This document shows, one piece after another, positions 1-10,272 of a DNA stretch of 45,035 bases. Source of the DNA: Lactobacillus agrestimuris (GTDB lineage Bacteria; Bacillota; Bacilli; Lactobacillales; Lactobacillaceae). The notes under the pieces are model-generated. The model was not told the origin of the DNA and did not search any database. It worked only from the letters and a program-made list of their open reading frames with translations. The DNA lies in assembly GCF_943193025.1 (NCBI RefSeq), contig NZ_CALPCQ010000016.1, positions 1 through 45,035 on the forward strand, read 5' to 3'. Every line of letters starts with the position of its first letter. Within the stretch, counting starts at the first letter, position 1. The translations under genes were made by a program, and so were the position numbers.

Positions 1-69
1 ACCTCCATAAATTTAATGAGATTAGAATACCTGAAAAATGAGGACAAAAACAGACACCTGGTTATTTGA
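1..69 (+). CDS. Possible 3' end of a truncated ORF at window edge
   Basis: Frame 1 is open from the first base to a TGA at 67-69. Its last residues read roughly TSINLMRLEYLKNEDKNRHL. This could be the C-terminal tail of a gene lying outside the window; the SIN..RLEYL pattern is vaguely reminiscent of IS3-type transposase tails, but the piece is too short to assign. Chance is also a reasonable explanation for 23 codons. Confidence 0.2.
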   Translation, partial: TSINLMRLEYLKNEDKNRHLVI

Positions 70-76
70 CGCTTAC

Positions 77-106
77 AAAAAAAGCATATCAAACGATATG
101 CTTTTT
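77..106 (-). terminator. Intrinsic terminator of the adhesin operon
   Basis: AAAAAGCATATC and GATATGCTTTTT form a perfect 12-bp stem with an AAAC loop. On the minus strand a run of T follows, so it ends the operon that finishes at 134. The A/T flanks are symmetrical, so it may work in both directions. Confidence 0.85.
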
Positions 107-133
107 CTATATATAGTTAGTTAATTACTTAAC

Positions 134-3100
134 TTATTCTTCGATGTAGTGGAACCACTTACTGTAAGTTACACGGTTTGGATTACCTTCTGGGTACTTG
201 TAGTCAGTGTATCTAATTCTGTAGTGTACACTGTTTACCCATTTAGTAACTTCTTGACCAAACTCATTAGTTGAAACTTGTTTTACATAAGTTGATCTGT
301 ATAAGTTCTTTTGATCCTTGTGATCTCTACCATCTTCGACACCGCGAACATTGATTACAACGTTAACATCTTGGTAAGTACCATCGCTGTAGTGTACTCG
401 AGCCACACCTGGAATTGCCGCACCTGGTGTTGCAGTTGATGGAGTCTTGCTCCAATCAATATTAGTAATACCGAAGTGATCAACAGTTGTAGTGTTTACA
501 GTAGTCTTAGCTGCTGGAACGGTTTGACCTTGATCAACAGTTTGAAGATCACCTGCAGTAGCACCTTGAACATTTACAGGAACGTTTACAGTAGTTGTAG
601 TACCATCCTTGAATGTTATCTTTAAAGTACCGGTTTCAGTAGTAATCTTGTCAGTAGCTGGAACGGTTTCCCAAGCAACATTTACACCTGCTGGTGCAGA
701 TACTTGCTTGCCATCTTCAGTCCAAACTAATTTAACACCTGAAGCACTCAATGATGGAACATTTTCGTTAGCACCAACGTGAGTAGTTACATTTTCACCA
801 TCTGGAATAGATACCTTGTATCTATCGTTTTCGTTGTGGTGGATTAAAATAGTTTGATCCTTCAATGGAGTTGAACCGAATGTGAATGAAGTTGGGATGG
901 TTTGACCCTTAACAATAGTCCAACCTGCTGGTACATGTGATTCTGCATTGAATTGTACAGTTTCACCAGTCTTACCATTTACAGTAGTTGAAGTAATTGT
1001 CTTGTGAGTTTCTTCATCAACGTAGTTTACAAGAACCTTTTGGTCGCTTGCGTTGTAGTGGAATACAACCTTGTCAAGACTATCCTTTGAACCATCAACA
1101 GTTACAGCTGGTGCTGCATCTGGGTTAGTTACGAAGTAGCCTTTGATTTCTGGTGCAGTGTAAGCTGGCATTTCTGCTGATTGCCATGCGTTCCACTTGA
1201 TTTCACCAGTTGCTAAGTTCTTGTCACCTGTTCTGTGAAGAGTAACAGTTTCAGTGTCAACCTTCTTAGCGTCTTGACCTTCAATTTGAGTGTAGATATC
1301 ACGACTTACAGTCTTTTCAGTACCGTCACCAGTGGTAATAGTTTCGTGATTTGCCTTGTAGTCAAATACTACGTCTGCAAGCTTAGCAGTTGAACCATTA
1401 GCAGTTACAGCAGCACCTGCATTAGGGTTTTGAACTGTGTAGTTCTTGATTTCTGGTGCAGCGTAAGCTGGCATTTCTGCTGATTGCCATGCGTTCCACT
1501 TGATTTCACCAGTTGCCAAGTTCTTGACACCTGTTCTGTGAAGAGTGATGTTTTGAGTATCAACCTTCTTAGCATCTTGACCTTCAAGCTTAGTGTAGAT
1601 ATCACGGCTTACAGTCATTTCTGTACCATCACCATTTGTGATATCTTGTGTATTTGCCTTGTAGTTAAAGGTTACATCTGGAAGAGAGTTACTGTTAGCA
1701 TCAATCTTAGCTGCGGCACCTGCATCTGGGTTAGTTACTGTGTAACCAGCAAATTCAGGAGCATCGAACTTAGGCATTGTATCAGTGTTCCATGCACTCC
1801 AAACAATTTCACCAGTTGCTAAGTTCTTATCACCAGTTCTTGAAAGCGTAATGCTTTGAGTAGTGTAGTGTTCTGCGTTTTGACCTTCAAGTTGAGTGTA
1901 AATATCACGAGTTACGGTTCTGTGGGTACCTACTCCATCAGTGATAGTTTCATGCTTAGCCTTGTAGTTGAATACTACATCTGCAAGTTGAGCAGTTGAA
2001 CCATCAACAGTTACAGCTGGAGCTGCATCTGGATTAGTTACTTCGTAGTTTGGAATTTCTGGTGCAGTAAATGCTGGAATTTGCTTAGCAGTCCATGCAC
2101 TGTAAGTAACTTTACCTGTTACCAAGTTTCTTTCAGCAGTTCTAGTAAGAGTTACATTTTGTACGTTGTAGATTTGCTTAGTACCATCATCTAATTGAGT
2201 ATAAATGTTTCTCTTAACTGTCATTGTAGTATCACCGTAGTAAGGTGCGGTCTTAGCTACAACATAAACATTAACCGCTTGAGTTGGTTGAGTATCACCG
2301 AACTTAATAGTAATGTTTTGTTCTTGATTTGGTGCAAGTTGGTAGTTACCTGGAAGGAATGTATCCGCATCAAATACGACAGTTGAGTTAGTTGAACCAG
2401 CCACATTGGTTGAACCTACTATATAATCAGTACCTTGTTCAACGTAGTTTACAGGTTGGTTAAATTCCGAAGCCATGTACTTGAAAGTTACAGTTTGATT
2501 TGGAGTATTTGCATTTACAAAAATTGCTGAAGCATCAAGTGGGTTAGTTACTGTGTAACCCTTAAATGAAGGAGCTACAACTTGATCGAATGTTGCAGTG
2601 GACCATGCACCGTAGATCTTTTCACCAGTTACTAAATCTTCATCAGCAGATCTGGTCAAAGTTACTTTTTGATCTGTAATTTTAACAGTCTTGCTTGTAT
2701 TTGGATCAATGTATTGAACTAAACGTGAAATGGTCTTACTGTCGGCATCTTTGATTTGCTTGTGGCCGTGTTCAACAAGGATAGTAATTGGAGCCTTGTC
2801 AGCAGTACCAAAACTAATAGTTAAAGGTAAGTCTTGACCAGGAACAATTACCCAGTTCTTTGGTGCTTCTGGAGTGAAGTTAACAGTAGTGTTAGTCTTG
2901 CCTTCAACAGTAGTTGAAGCAACAATATTTGACTGATCGTTTACATCTACATAGTTAACAACCTGCTTACGGTCTTGTGCTGCATAATTAAATACTACGT
3001 CATCAAGACTGTTCCGTGAACCATCTACAGTTACAGCTGGGGCTGCATCTGGGTTAGTTACATCGTAACCTGCAATTGATGGAGCATCAAACTTAGGCAT

Positions 3101-5713
3101 AGTAGTTGGTTCCCAAGCATTCCACTTGATTTCACCAGTTGCCAAGTTCTTGTCACCTGTTCTGTGAAGAGTAACAGTTTCAGTGTCAACCTTCTTAGCA
3201 TTTTCACCTTCGATTTGAGTGTAGATATCACGACTTACAGTCTTTTCTGTACCATCACCAGTGGTAATAGTTTCGTGGTTTGCCTTGTAGTTGAAAGTTA
3301 CGCTCATGTTCTTAGTTGAGCTAGTAATATCAACTGCTGGGGCTGCATCTGGATTTTCAACTGTGTAGTTCTTGATTTCTGGTGCAGTGTAGGCATCCAT
3401 CTTACCAGTACCCCATTCACCCCAAGTGATTTCACCTGTTGCTAAGTTCTTATCACCTGTTCTGTGAAGAGTTACATTTTGAGTATCAATCTTCTTAGCA
3501 TCTTGACCTTCAAGCTTAGTGTAAATGTCACGGCTTACAGTCATTTCTGTACCATCACCATTTGTGATAGTTTCATGGTTTGCCTTGTAGTCAAATACTA
3601 CGTCTGCAAGCTTAGCAGTTGAACCATCTACCTTAACTGCAGCACCTGCGTCTGGGTTAGTTACTGTGTAGTTCTTAATTTCTGGTGCAGCGTAAGCTGG
3701 CATTTCTGCTGATTGCCATGCGTTCCACTTAATTTCACCAGTTGCTAAGTTCTTATCACCTGTTCTGTGAAGAGTAATAGTTTCTGTATCTACCTTAGTT
3801 GGTTGTTGACCTTCAAGTTGAGTGTAAATATCACGACTTACATCCATGTGAGTGCCATCACCGTCAACAATTTCTTGGTGATTTGCTTTATACTTGAAAG
3901 TTATACTCATGTTGTCAGTTGAGCCAGTAACTTCAACTGCTGGAGCTGCATCTGGGTTTTCTACTGTGTAGTTTTCAATTGATGGTGCAGTATAAGCTGC
4001 CATGTTTGCAGTACTCCATTCACCATAAGTAATTTCATGAGTGAAAAGATCTTCAGTAGCTGATCTAGTAAGAGTAACTGTTTGAGTATCTACTTTCTTA
4101 GGTTCTTGACCTTCGAGTTGAGTGTAGATATCACGAGTAATTGTCTTCTTAGTACCTTTATCAGTTGATGCAGTATGTTTATTTACAACAATAACAGTCG
4201 ATGAACTAGTGGTCTTACCATCTGGCCAGTGAGTAATGATAGTAGTATCGTGATTACCAAGAATTGTAGTATCTACTGGAGTTCCCCAAGTGTAAGTAGT
4301 ACCAGGAAGGTGAGAAGCAATGTCTCCTTCGTTAGTTACCATTTTATCAGGGTCTGGAACTGGATCACCTTGCCATACTTCAACTTTATCCTTAACATCT
4401 GGTGCAAGTACGTTAAGAGTTGACTTAGCAGTACCCTTATTACCATCTGGGTAAGTTACAGTAACAGTACCTACTGACTTACCAGCTTTTTCAGTTGAAG
4501 GTTCAGTAGTCCAAACAATTTGTGAACCTGCTGGAGCACCATCTACACTCTTATCTGCAGCTGGAATATCAGCACCGATGTGAGTGATTTCATCCTTACC
4601 TGTAAGGTCAACTACAACAACCTTAACACCAGTTGAGATACCTACTCCGTTTTCATAAGTAATATCAACTGCACCATCATATTCCCCAACCTTATTTACA
4701 TCAACTTGAGTTTCAATGTTACTATCCCATGAAATACCTTTATAAGCATTTTCATACTCATCTGGAAGACCTCTTCTAGCGTCATCATCTGTTAATGAAT
4801 CACCTTTATTAATATAAATGGTCTTACCTTCAATGTAAGGTGCATAACTTGGCTTGTAAATAACACCTTCAATATCATAACCTGCATCAAAGATTTGTTC
4901 GAAGTTGTCATCTATATATTGATTAATAAATTGATAATACTTTAAGTTTAGACTTCCATCTGGATTATGATAAGTTGGAACATTTCCTAAATTAAGGTAA
5001 CCATCTGCTGTTTGAACAACTGCAGTCGCTGTAGCCTTATATTTAACATTATCTTTAAGATAAGTATCTCTACTAATACCCATTGCAGCTAATTGTTCAG
5101 GAGTAAGAGCATCTGGTTGAGTTAAACCAATTAACTTCAAGTATTCTTCCTTAGTTGCATCGTCAACTACTGGAAGATTACTTGGAATATCTTGACCAGG
5201 TTCTTCATTTGCTTGGATAGCCTTATTGTCTGCTAATGCTTTTGTATCAATTGCATCGTCTTTCTTAAGAACTTTCTTGTCTTCAGCTACCTGTAAAGTG
5301 ATTTCCTTCTTAGCAGTTTGTGCTTGAGAATCTTTAGTTTGAACATCCTTAGCAACTTCTTCAGCCTTGTTGTTATCAACAGTTACATTTGTAGCTTTGT
5401 TTGAAGCAGCCTTATCAGTTACTTGTTCAGCGGCCGCATTATCAGCAACGTCCAAAGTTTGAACTTGCTTGTTAACAGTTACTACTTGTGAGTCCTTGTT
5501 AGCTTCAACAGTCGCATCTGCATCGTTTGTTTTGGCAGTTTCGGTTACATCCTTTTGTGCTGAACCATCAGTGTTAGCGTTAGTATCAGCTTGAACAGTA
5601 CGTCCACCATAAATCATGAATGTTGTACCCAATAAAACTGATGCAACACCTACGGACAACTTACGTAAACCGAAATGTTGATGATCTTCACCTTTAAAGA
5701 ATCTATTATTCAT
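134..5713 (-). CDS. Mub-type mucus-binding surface protein, no LPXTG
   Basis: Very large secreted adhesin of 1859 aa. Residues 1-42 are a YSIRK-type signal peptide (HFGLRKLSVGVASVLLG core, likely cut after VQA). A Thr/Asn/Lys-rich stretch follows to about 180, then Rib-like domains at about 365-510. From about 515 to 1555 there are nine Mub B2-like repeats of about 100 aa (RDIYTQLEGQ...LHRTGDKNLATGEI...W). Three shorter MucBP-like blocks with a VNYVD core are interspersed with and follow them. Two further Rib-like domains precede a 68-aa C-terminal module (DHKD...YR...NPNRVTYSKW). There is no LPXTG, hydrophobic helix or charged tail, so sortase anchoring is not supported; wall attachment by the C-terminal module is inferred. 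A CGGAGAAAC ribosome site precedes the ATG. It is the last gene of a three-gene operon. Mucus adhesion is assigned from repeat family only. Confidence 0.88.
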   Translation of the reverse strand: MNNRFFKGEDHQHFGLRKLSVGVASVLLGTTFMIYGGRTVQADTNANTDGSAQKDVTETAKTNDADATVEANKDSQVVTVNKQVQTLDVADNAAAEQVTDKAASNKATNVTVDNNKAEEVAKDVQTKDSQAQTAKKEITLQVAEDKKVLKKDDAIDTKALADNKAIQANEEPGQDIPSNLPVVDDATKEEYLKLIGLTQPDALTPEQLAAMGISRDTYLKDNVKYKATATAVVQTADGYLNLGNVPTYHNPDGSLNLKYYQFINQYIDDNFEQIFDAGYDIEGVIYKPSYAPYIEGKTIYINKGDSLTDDDARRGLPDEYENAYKGISWDSNIETQVDVNKVGEYDGAVDITYENGVGISTGVKVVVVDLTGKDEITHIGADIPAADKSVDGAPAGSQIVWTTEPSTEKAGKSVGTVTVTYPDGNKGTAKSTLNVLAPDVKDKVEVWQGDPVPDPDKMVTNEGDIASHLPGTTYTWGTPVDTTILGNHDTTIITHWPDGKTTSSSTVIVVNKHTASTDKGTKKTITRDIYTQLEGQEPKKVDTQTVTLTRSATEDLFTHEITYGEWSTANMAAYTAPSIENYTVENPDAAPAVEVTGSTDNMSITFKYKANHQEIVDGDGTHMDVSRDIYTQLEGQQPTKVDTETITLHRTGDKNLATGEIKWNAWQSAEMPAYAAPEIKNYTVTNPDAGAAVKVDGSTAKLADVVFDYKANHETITNGDGTEMTVSRDIYTKLEGQDAKKIDTQNVTLHRTGDKNLATGEITWGEWGTGKMDAYTAPEIKNYTVENPDAAPAVDITSSTKNMSVTFNYKANHETITTGDGTEKTVSRDIYTQIEGENAKKVDTETVTLHRTGDKNLATGEIKWNAWEPTTMPKFDAPSIAGYDVTNPDAAPAVTVDGSRNSLDDVVFNYAAQDRKQVVNYVDVNDQSNIVASTTVEGKTNTTVNFTPEAPKNWVIVPGQDLPLTISFGTADKAPITILVEHGHKQIKDADSKTISRLVQYIDPNTSKTVKITDQKVTLTRSADEDLVTGEKIYGAWSTATFDQVVAPSFKGYTVTNPLDASAIFVNANTPNQTVTFKYMASEFNQPVNYVEQGTDYIVGSTNVAGSTNSTVVFDADTFLPGNYQLAPNQEQNITIKFGDTQPTQAVNVYVVAKTAPYYGDTTMTVKRNIYTQLDDGTKQIYNVQNVTLTRTAERNLVTGKVTYSAWTAKQIPAFTAPEIPNYEVTNPDAAPAVTVDGSTAQLADVVFNYKAKHETITDGVGTHRTVTRDIYTQLEGQNAEHYTTQSITLSRTGDKNLATGEIVWSAWNTDTMPKFDAPEFAGYTVTNPDAGAAAKIDANSNSLPDVTFNYKANTQDITNGDGTEMTVSRDIYTKLEGQDAKKVDTQNITLHRTGVKNLATGEIKWNAWQSAEMPAYAAPEIKNYTVQNPNAGAAVTANGSTAKLADVVFDYKANHETITTGDGTEKTVSRDIYTQIEGQDAKKVDTETVTLHRTGDKNLATGEIKWNAWQSAEMPAYTAPEIKGYFVTNPDAAPAVTVDGSKDSLDKVVFHYNASDQKVLVNYVDEETHKTITSTTVNGKTGETVQFNAESHVPAGWTIVKGQTIPTSFTFGSTPLKDQTILIHHNENDRYKVSIPDGENVTTHVGANENVPSLSASGVKLVWTEDGKQVSAPAGVNVAWETVPATDKITTETGTLKITFKDGTTTTVNVPVNVQGATAGDLQTVDQGQTVPAAKTTVNTTTVDHFGITNIDWSKTPSTATPGAAIPGVARVHYSDGTYQDVNVVINVRGVEDGRDHKDQKNLYRSTYVKQVSTNEFGQEVTKWVNSVHYRIRYTDYKYPEGNPNRVTYSKWFHYIEE
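1040..4175 (-). repeat. Nine tandem Mub B2-like repeat units
   Basis: About 300-bp coding repeats inside the Mub-type gene. Several units are nearly identical in DNA (compare the blocks around 1140-1340, 1440-1620, 3120-3240 and 3670-3790). Others, such as the unit around 2560-2720, are diverged. The mosaic suggests homogenisation or expansion by recombination, and copy number may vary between strains or be collapsed in short-read assemblies. Confidence 0.9.
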
Positions 5714-5747
5714 TTGTTTCTCCGTTATGTTTTGTTATGTTTTGTTC

Positions 5748-5963
5748 TTATTTTACAGTTTTCCAAGCTGTATATGTTACTCGGCCTTCTTGACCTTCTG
5801 GAATTGCTAAGTTGGTAATTCTGTCACGAGCTTTGATTGTCTTAGCTTGTGAAATTTCCACACTACCATCATAGCTAGTGGCTTCTTGTCTTACAGTAAT
5901 AGTTCGATAAAGATCTCTGTCATCTTTATGATCTACACCATGTTCAATTTTTTTATTATCCAT
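5748..5963 (-). CDS. Standalone copy of the adhesin C-terminal module
   Basis: A 71-aa protein that is almost entirely the module ending both flanking adhesins. It starts MDNKKIEHGVDHKDDRDLYR and ends RVTYTAWKTVK, matching the DHKD...YR and NPNRVTYSKW landmarks of its neighbours. It has no signal peptide, membrane segment or LPXTG. The ATG has a good site, GAGG nine bases upstream, and begins 14 bases after the stop of the previous gene in a different frame. The next gene follows after a 34-base gap. It is either a real small product that stays in the cytoplasm unless exported another way, or the preserved tail of a deleted third adhesin. Translation signals favour expression; function is unknown. 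Confidence 0.65.
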   Translation of the reverse strand: MDNKKIEHGVDHKDDRDLYRTITVRQEATSYDGSVEISQAKTIKARDRITNLAIPEGQEGRVTYTAWKTVK

Positions 5964-5977
5964 TTACTGGAACCTCA

Positions 5978-8875
5978 TTAAGATAACTTTATGGTCTGCC
6001 ACTTAGAGTAAGTTACACGGTTTGGATTACCTACTGGATAAGCGTAGTCTGTGTATTTTATTCTATAGTGTCCCATTTCAACTCTATTAATAGTTTGGTG
6101 ACCTTCAAAATCAGTTACTATTTGGTTAACATATGTAGTTCTGTAAATTAATCTGTCATCCTTGTGATCCAAACCATTCTCTACTTGGCGAACATCAACA
6201 TAAGGATTCAAGATTTGTGAAGTACCATCGCTGTAGTTTACACGAACCTTACCATATGCTTCTGGGTTTGGTTCAGCAATGTTAGGTTCTTCAGCCCATT
6301 CAACATTGTTAATACCGAAACGATCAACTGCTGAAGTATTAGTCATATGATCTGCAGTTGGTAAAGTTGATTGATCATTTTGATCAACCTTAGCACCATT
6401 GTTTTGTACAGTAGCAGTTAATACCTTAACTGGAACAACAAGTTGTTGCTTTTCACCGTTTATGATAATCTCTACTTTACCTGTACGGTTCAAGCTGTCA
6501 CCTTCAGTAGCTACTGAAGTGTCAGGACCTGTAATCCAGTTGATACTGTAGTTTTCAGGTGCTTTAACTACCTTGCCATCAGTATCTTTCCAAGTTAATA
6601 CAATGTTGTTTGCATTAAGTGATGGAGATTGATTAATGTTGGCATTTACGTGGGTTGCTAATGCATTTTCATCTGCAACACTTGCAGTTGGAATTGCATA
6701 AATAGTACCAAATGCAATTCTTCTTGCTTTCCACCAACTAAAGTTGTTGTTAAAGTCTTGATGTTGTTCAACTGACTTGCCATCAGTGAAAAGAACTGAA
6801 CTAGTAGTTTGATCAAACTTAGTATCTTTATTGTAGAATTTTGCCCAATTATTAACCTTGCCAGTACTTTGACCTTTAAGGTTGTAGTTAGAAGCATAAT
6901 CGCCCATCTTGTTTTCAGTATAAAGATTATCAAGATTCCAAGTATAATCTGCCTTTTTATCAAAGTTATCCGCTTGCCATTGAGATAATGGAATTGCATG
7001 ACCTTTGAAAACTACTGAATTAGAGCCTGAGATATCATGTCCACCTTCAAGACGAATCAAATTACCATGTTGGTGTCCAGTTCTTTGCAAGTTGACGTAT
7101 TTCACATTACCAAAATTAATATGATCAACTGAACGAATACCAAACATCGCAATCATACCCATGGTTTGAACATTATTGTCTTTACCCAAGTATGGGGCAT
7201 ATTCTTCAGGTGCCTTTGCTTTATAAGTACCTTGAGCACCATCTTGTAAATCTAAAGTTGCACCGTCATTTACATTAAAGTCGTAAGTGTTGTAGACATT
7301 CTCTGATGTACTACCAAATGAAATTAATGGACTAATAGTTTGCACACCAGTATCAGCACGAACAATTTTTACTGTTGCATTCTTTTCAATAGTAAATGAA
7401 CTATTCCCGCGATTATATTTGTAATTACCGATACTAATTGGAGCAACATGAGTACCGACATTCACATCGCCGCCCCAAGCTAATCTGCCAGCACCATCTT
7501 GCTTAGTCTTAATATCAAGAACTGCATTTGGTTTAACAATTAATTCACGCGGTGCCAAAATAGCACTTGAACTACCATCACCCATGTTCATTTCAACATG
7601 AGCACCATCGCCAATAATCATGTTAGCCTTATCTGCAAAAGCAAAGCCCTTGATATTGGTGTAATCTTGATCTGGATTTAACTTAAAGTTAGCACCGGAA
7701 CCAATAACTACAGCATCATTGCTGTCATTGTACATAGTGTGAACAAAGGCACTACCACCAACGTTCCAGGTAGTACTGTTAGGAACCCATGAATCTTGAC
7801 GCAATTTAACATTAACGTCAGAGCCATCTGCCATCTTTACACTATGAGCGAAAATAACATTCTCATCTCCGCCTTCAAGCGTAGAATCAATATTAACGTT
7901 ACCTGCTAACACAATATTGCATGCATCTGCTTGTGCAAGTTGATGACCCGTGAAATTAACATTATCAAAGGTAATGGTATTTCTCTTTGAATATTTAACG
8001 TTAACATTTCTCGTAAAAATTGGAGCAAAAGTATTATTAGTTGACGTAATATCAATATTCTTAAATACTAAATTCCAATCTGTACCTTTATCTTGGTTTT
8101 GGTCAAACAACCCCATAAAGTGGCGGTTAAAGTTTAATGAATATTGATTATCACCAGCACTAGTAATCACAAGATTTCTAGCAATGCCTCGTTGATTATA
8201 AACAATCTTATCGCCACCACGTTTATCAACATCAATATTGTTATCCAAAACAATTTGGTCAACATTGGTGTCTTTAAAAGCAGTATCAAATTGATCCCAA
8301 TTACTTACATGAATTGGATTCTTGAATGTGTCTGGCACATTAGGCTTAACTGTTGGAACAATTTTCGTTGCTGCCTTAGCTTGATCTGAAGCAGCGGTCT
8401 TAGCTACTTGCAAATCCTTTGCATTTACTTGTGAATCATTAGCCTTAGTTGCATCTTCCTTAACATTAAGCACCTCTACTTGCTTAGTTTGGTTGTATGT
8501 AACTTGCTTTTGATTAGAAGCATCACCCTTAACTACTTGCAAATCCTTTGCATTTACTTGTGAATCATTAGCCTTAGTTGCATCTTCCTTAACATCAAGC
8601 ACCTCTACTTGCTTAGTTTGGTTATATGTAACTTGCTTTTGATTAGAAGCATCCAAAGTATTTACTTGATGCTCGTCACTAGACTGATTATTTTGTTGTT
8701 GAACAGCTGAACTCTCTACTTGTTCAGAACCCTTATTCAATTCATCAGCATGAACAGCCTTACTACCAAAAACTGTAACTGAGGTACCTACCAATACTGA
8801 GGCAACACCTACTGACAATTTTCTGAGGCTAAAATGTTGACGAGCTTCTCTGTTAAAATTAGAACTCTTATCCAT
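5978..8875 (-). CDS. YSIRK adhesin with pectate-lyase-like domain
   Basis: Secreted 965-aa protein and first gene of the operon. Residues 1-43 form a YSIRK-type signal peptide (HFSLRKLSVGVASVLVG, likely cut after VHA). Residues 75-160 are two identical-length 43-aa repeats. About 165-740 is rich in short Asn/Asp/Gly-containing beta strands (IVLDNNIDV, NVVFK, SVKMADGSDVNVKL) in the style of a right-handed beta helix, the pectate-lyase-like adhesive fold of lactobacillar surface proteins; no catalytic claim is made. Two Rib-like domains at about 745-895 precede the 68-aa C-terminal module shared with the two downstream genes. There is no LPXTG. The ribosome site is ACGGAGGAATAAT before ATG. Ligand unknown; adhesion inferred from architecture. 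Confidence 0.82.
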   Translation of the reverse strand: MDKSSNFNREARQHFSLRKLSVGVASVLVGTSVTVFGSKAVHADELNKGSEQVESSAVQQQNNQSSDEHQVNTLDASNQKQVTYNQTKQVEVLDVKEDATKANDSQVNAKDLQVVKGDASNQKQVTYNQTKQVEVLNVKEDATKANDSQVNAKDLQVAKTAASDQAKAATKIVPTVKPNVPDTFKNPIHVSNWDQFDTAFKDTNVDQIVLDNNIDVDKRGGDKIVYNQRGIARNLVITSAGDNQYSLNFNRHFMGLFDQNQDKGTDWNLVFKNIDITSTNNTFAPIFTRNVNVKYSKRNTITFDNVNFTGHQLAQADACNIVLAGNVNIDSTLEGGDENVIFAHSVKMADGSDVNVKLRQDSWVPNSTTWNVGGSAFVHTMYNDSNDAVVIGSGANFKLNPDQDYTNIKGFAFADKANMIIGDGAHVEMNMGDGSSSAILAPRELIVKPNAVLDIKTKQDGAGRLAWGGDVNVGTHVAPISIGNYKYNRGNSSFTIEKNATVKIVRADTGVQTISPLISFGSTSENVYNTYDFNVNDGATLDLQDGAQGTYKAKAPEEYAPYLGKDNNVQTMGMIAMFGIRSVDHINFGNVKYVNLQRTGHQHGNLIRLEGGHDISGSNSVVFKGHAIPLSQWQADNFDKKADYTWNLDNLYTENKMGDYASNYNLKGQSTGKVNNWAKFYNKDTKFDQTTSSVLFTDGKSVEQHQDFNNNFSWWKARRIAFGTIYAIPTASVADENALATHVNANINQSPSLNANNIVLTWKDTDGKVVKAPENYSINWITGPDTSVATEGDSLNRTGKVEIIINGEKQQLVVPVKVLTATVQNNGAKVDQNDQSTLPTADHMTNTSAVDRFGINNVEWAEEPNIAEPNPEAYGKVRVNYSDGTSQILNPYVDVRQVENGLDHKDDRLIYRTTYVNQIVTDFEGHQTINRVEMGHYRIKYTDYAYPVGNPNRVTYSKWQTIKLS
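8396..8653 (-). repeat. Two tandem 129-bp coding repeats
   Basis: Units at 8525-8653 and 8396-8524 encode residues 75-117 and 118-160 of the pectate-lyase-like adhesin. Both begin DASNQKQVTYNQTKQVEVL and differ by only a few bases. The repeat sits in the stalk just after the signal peptide, so unit number would set stalk length. Confidence 0.9.
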
Positions 8876-8912
8876 ATTATTCCTCCGTTATGTTTTACAA
8901 TATCACCCTCCC

Positions 8913-8940
8913 ATTATATAACTTGGGTTATATAATTCAA
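8913..8940 (-). promoter_or_regulatory. Promoter of adhesin operon with palindromic spacer
   Basis: On the minus strand TTGAAT and TATAAT are separated by 16 bases, a good sigma-A type promoter about 40 bases before the start codon. The spacer and part of both hexamers form a perfect inverted repeat, TTATATAAC on each side of a 4-base centre (8914-8935), which could be a repressor operator. Confidence 0.7.
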
Positions 8941-9148
8941 GCAGCATTTTTACCGTATTAATAATACTATATACGCGTTTTTTCAACATACAAAAAGTTA
9001 GTATATTAGTGTTTTTTATTAAATAACTTATTTTAGATATTTAATTTGGCGAATATTTTTATATAAATTTTTTCTATTATTTTTTGTTATAAAAAGCTAT
9101 TATTCTTAAAAAATCTTGCTTTCATGTTTTGTTTGTAAAACGTAAGAG

Positions 9149-10211
<1,063 letters not shown>

Positions 10212-10226
10212 AAATAATTAGCTAAT

Positions 10227-10260
10227 AAAAAAGCGCTGATTTTAATTCAGCGCTTTTTTT
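10227..10260 (+). terminator. ldhD terminator
   Basis: AAAAAAGCGCTGA and TTCAGCGCTTTTTTT form a perfect stem with a short loop and T-run. It lies between convergent genes and is symmetrical enough to serve both. Confidence 0.93.
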
Positions 10261-10272
10261 GCATTTAAATTT

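Noticed and set aside
1040-4175. CRISPR-like or non-coding repeat array
   Set aside because: The repeats are about 300 bp, in frame and translate to Mub B2-like domains; there are no short repeats with unique spacers.
134-8875. Sortase-anchored LPXTG surface proteins
   Set aside because: Both large adhesins have YSIRK-type signal peptides but end in the DHKD/RVTY module with no LPXTG, hydrophobic helix or basic tail.
9128-9148. cre site in the ldhD promoter
   Set aside because: The GTAAAACGTAAG stretch resembles cre by eye but has the wrong spacing between the conserved AA and CG.
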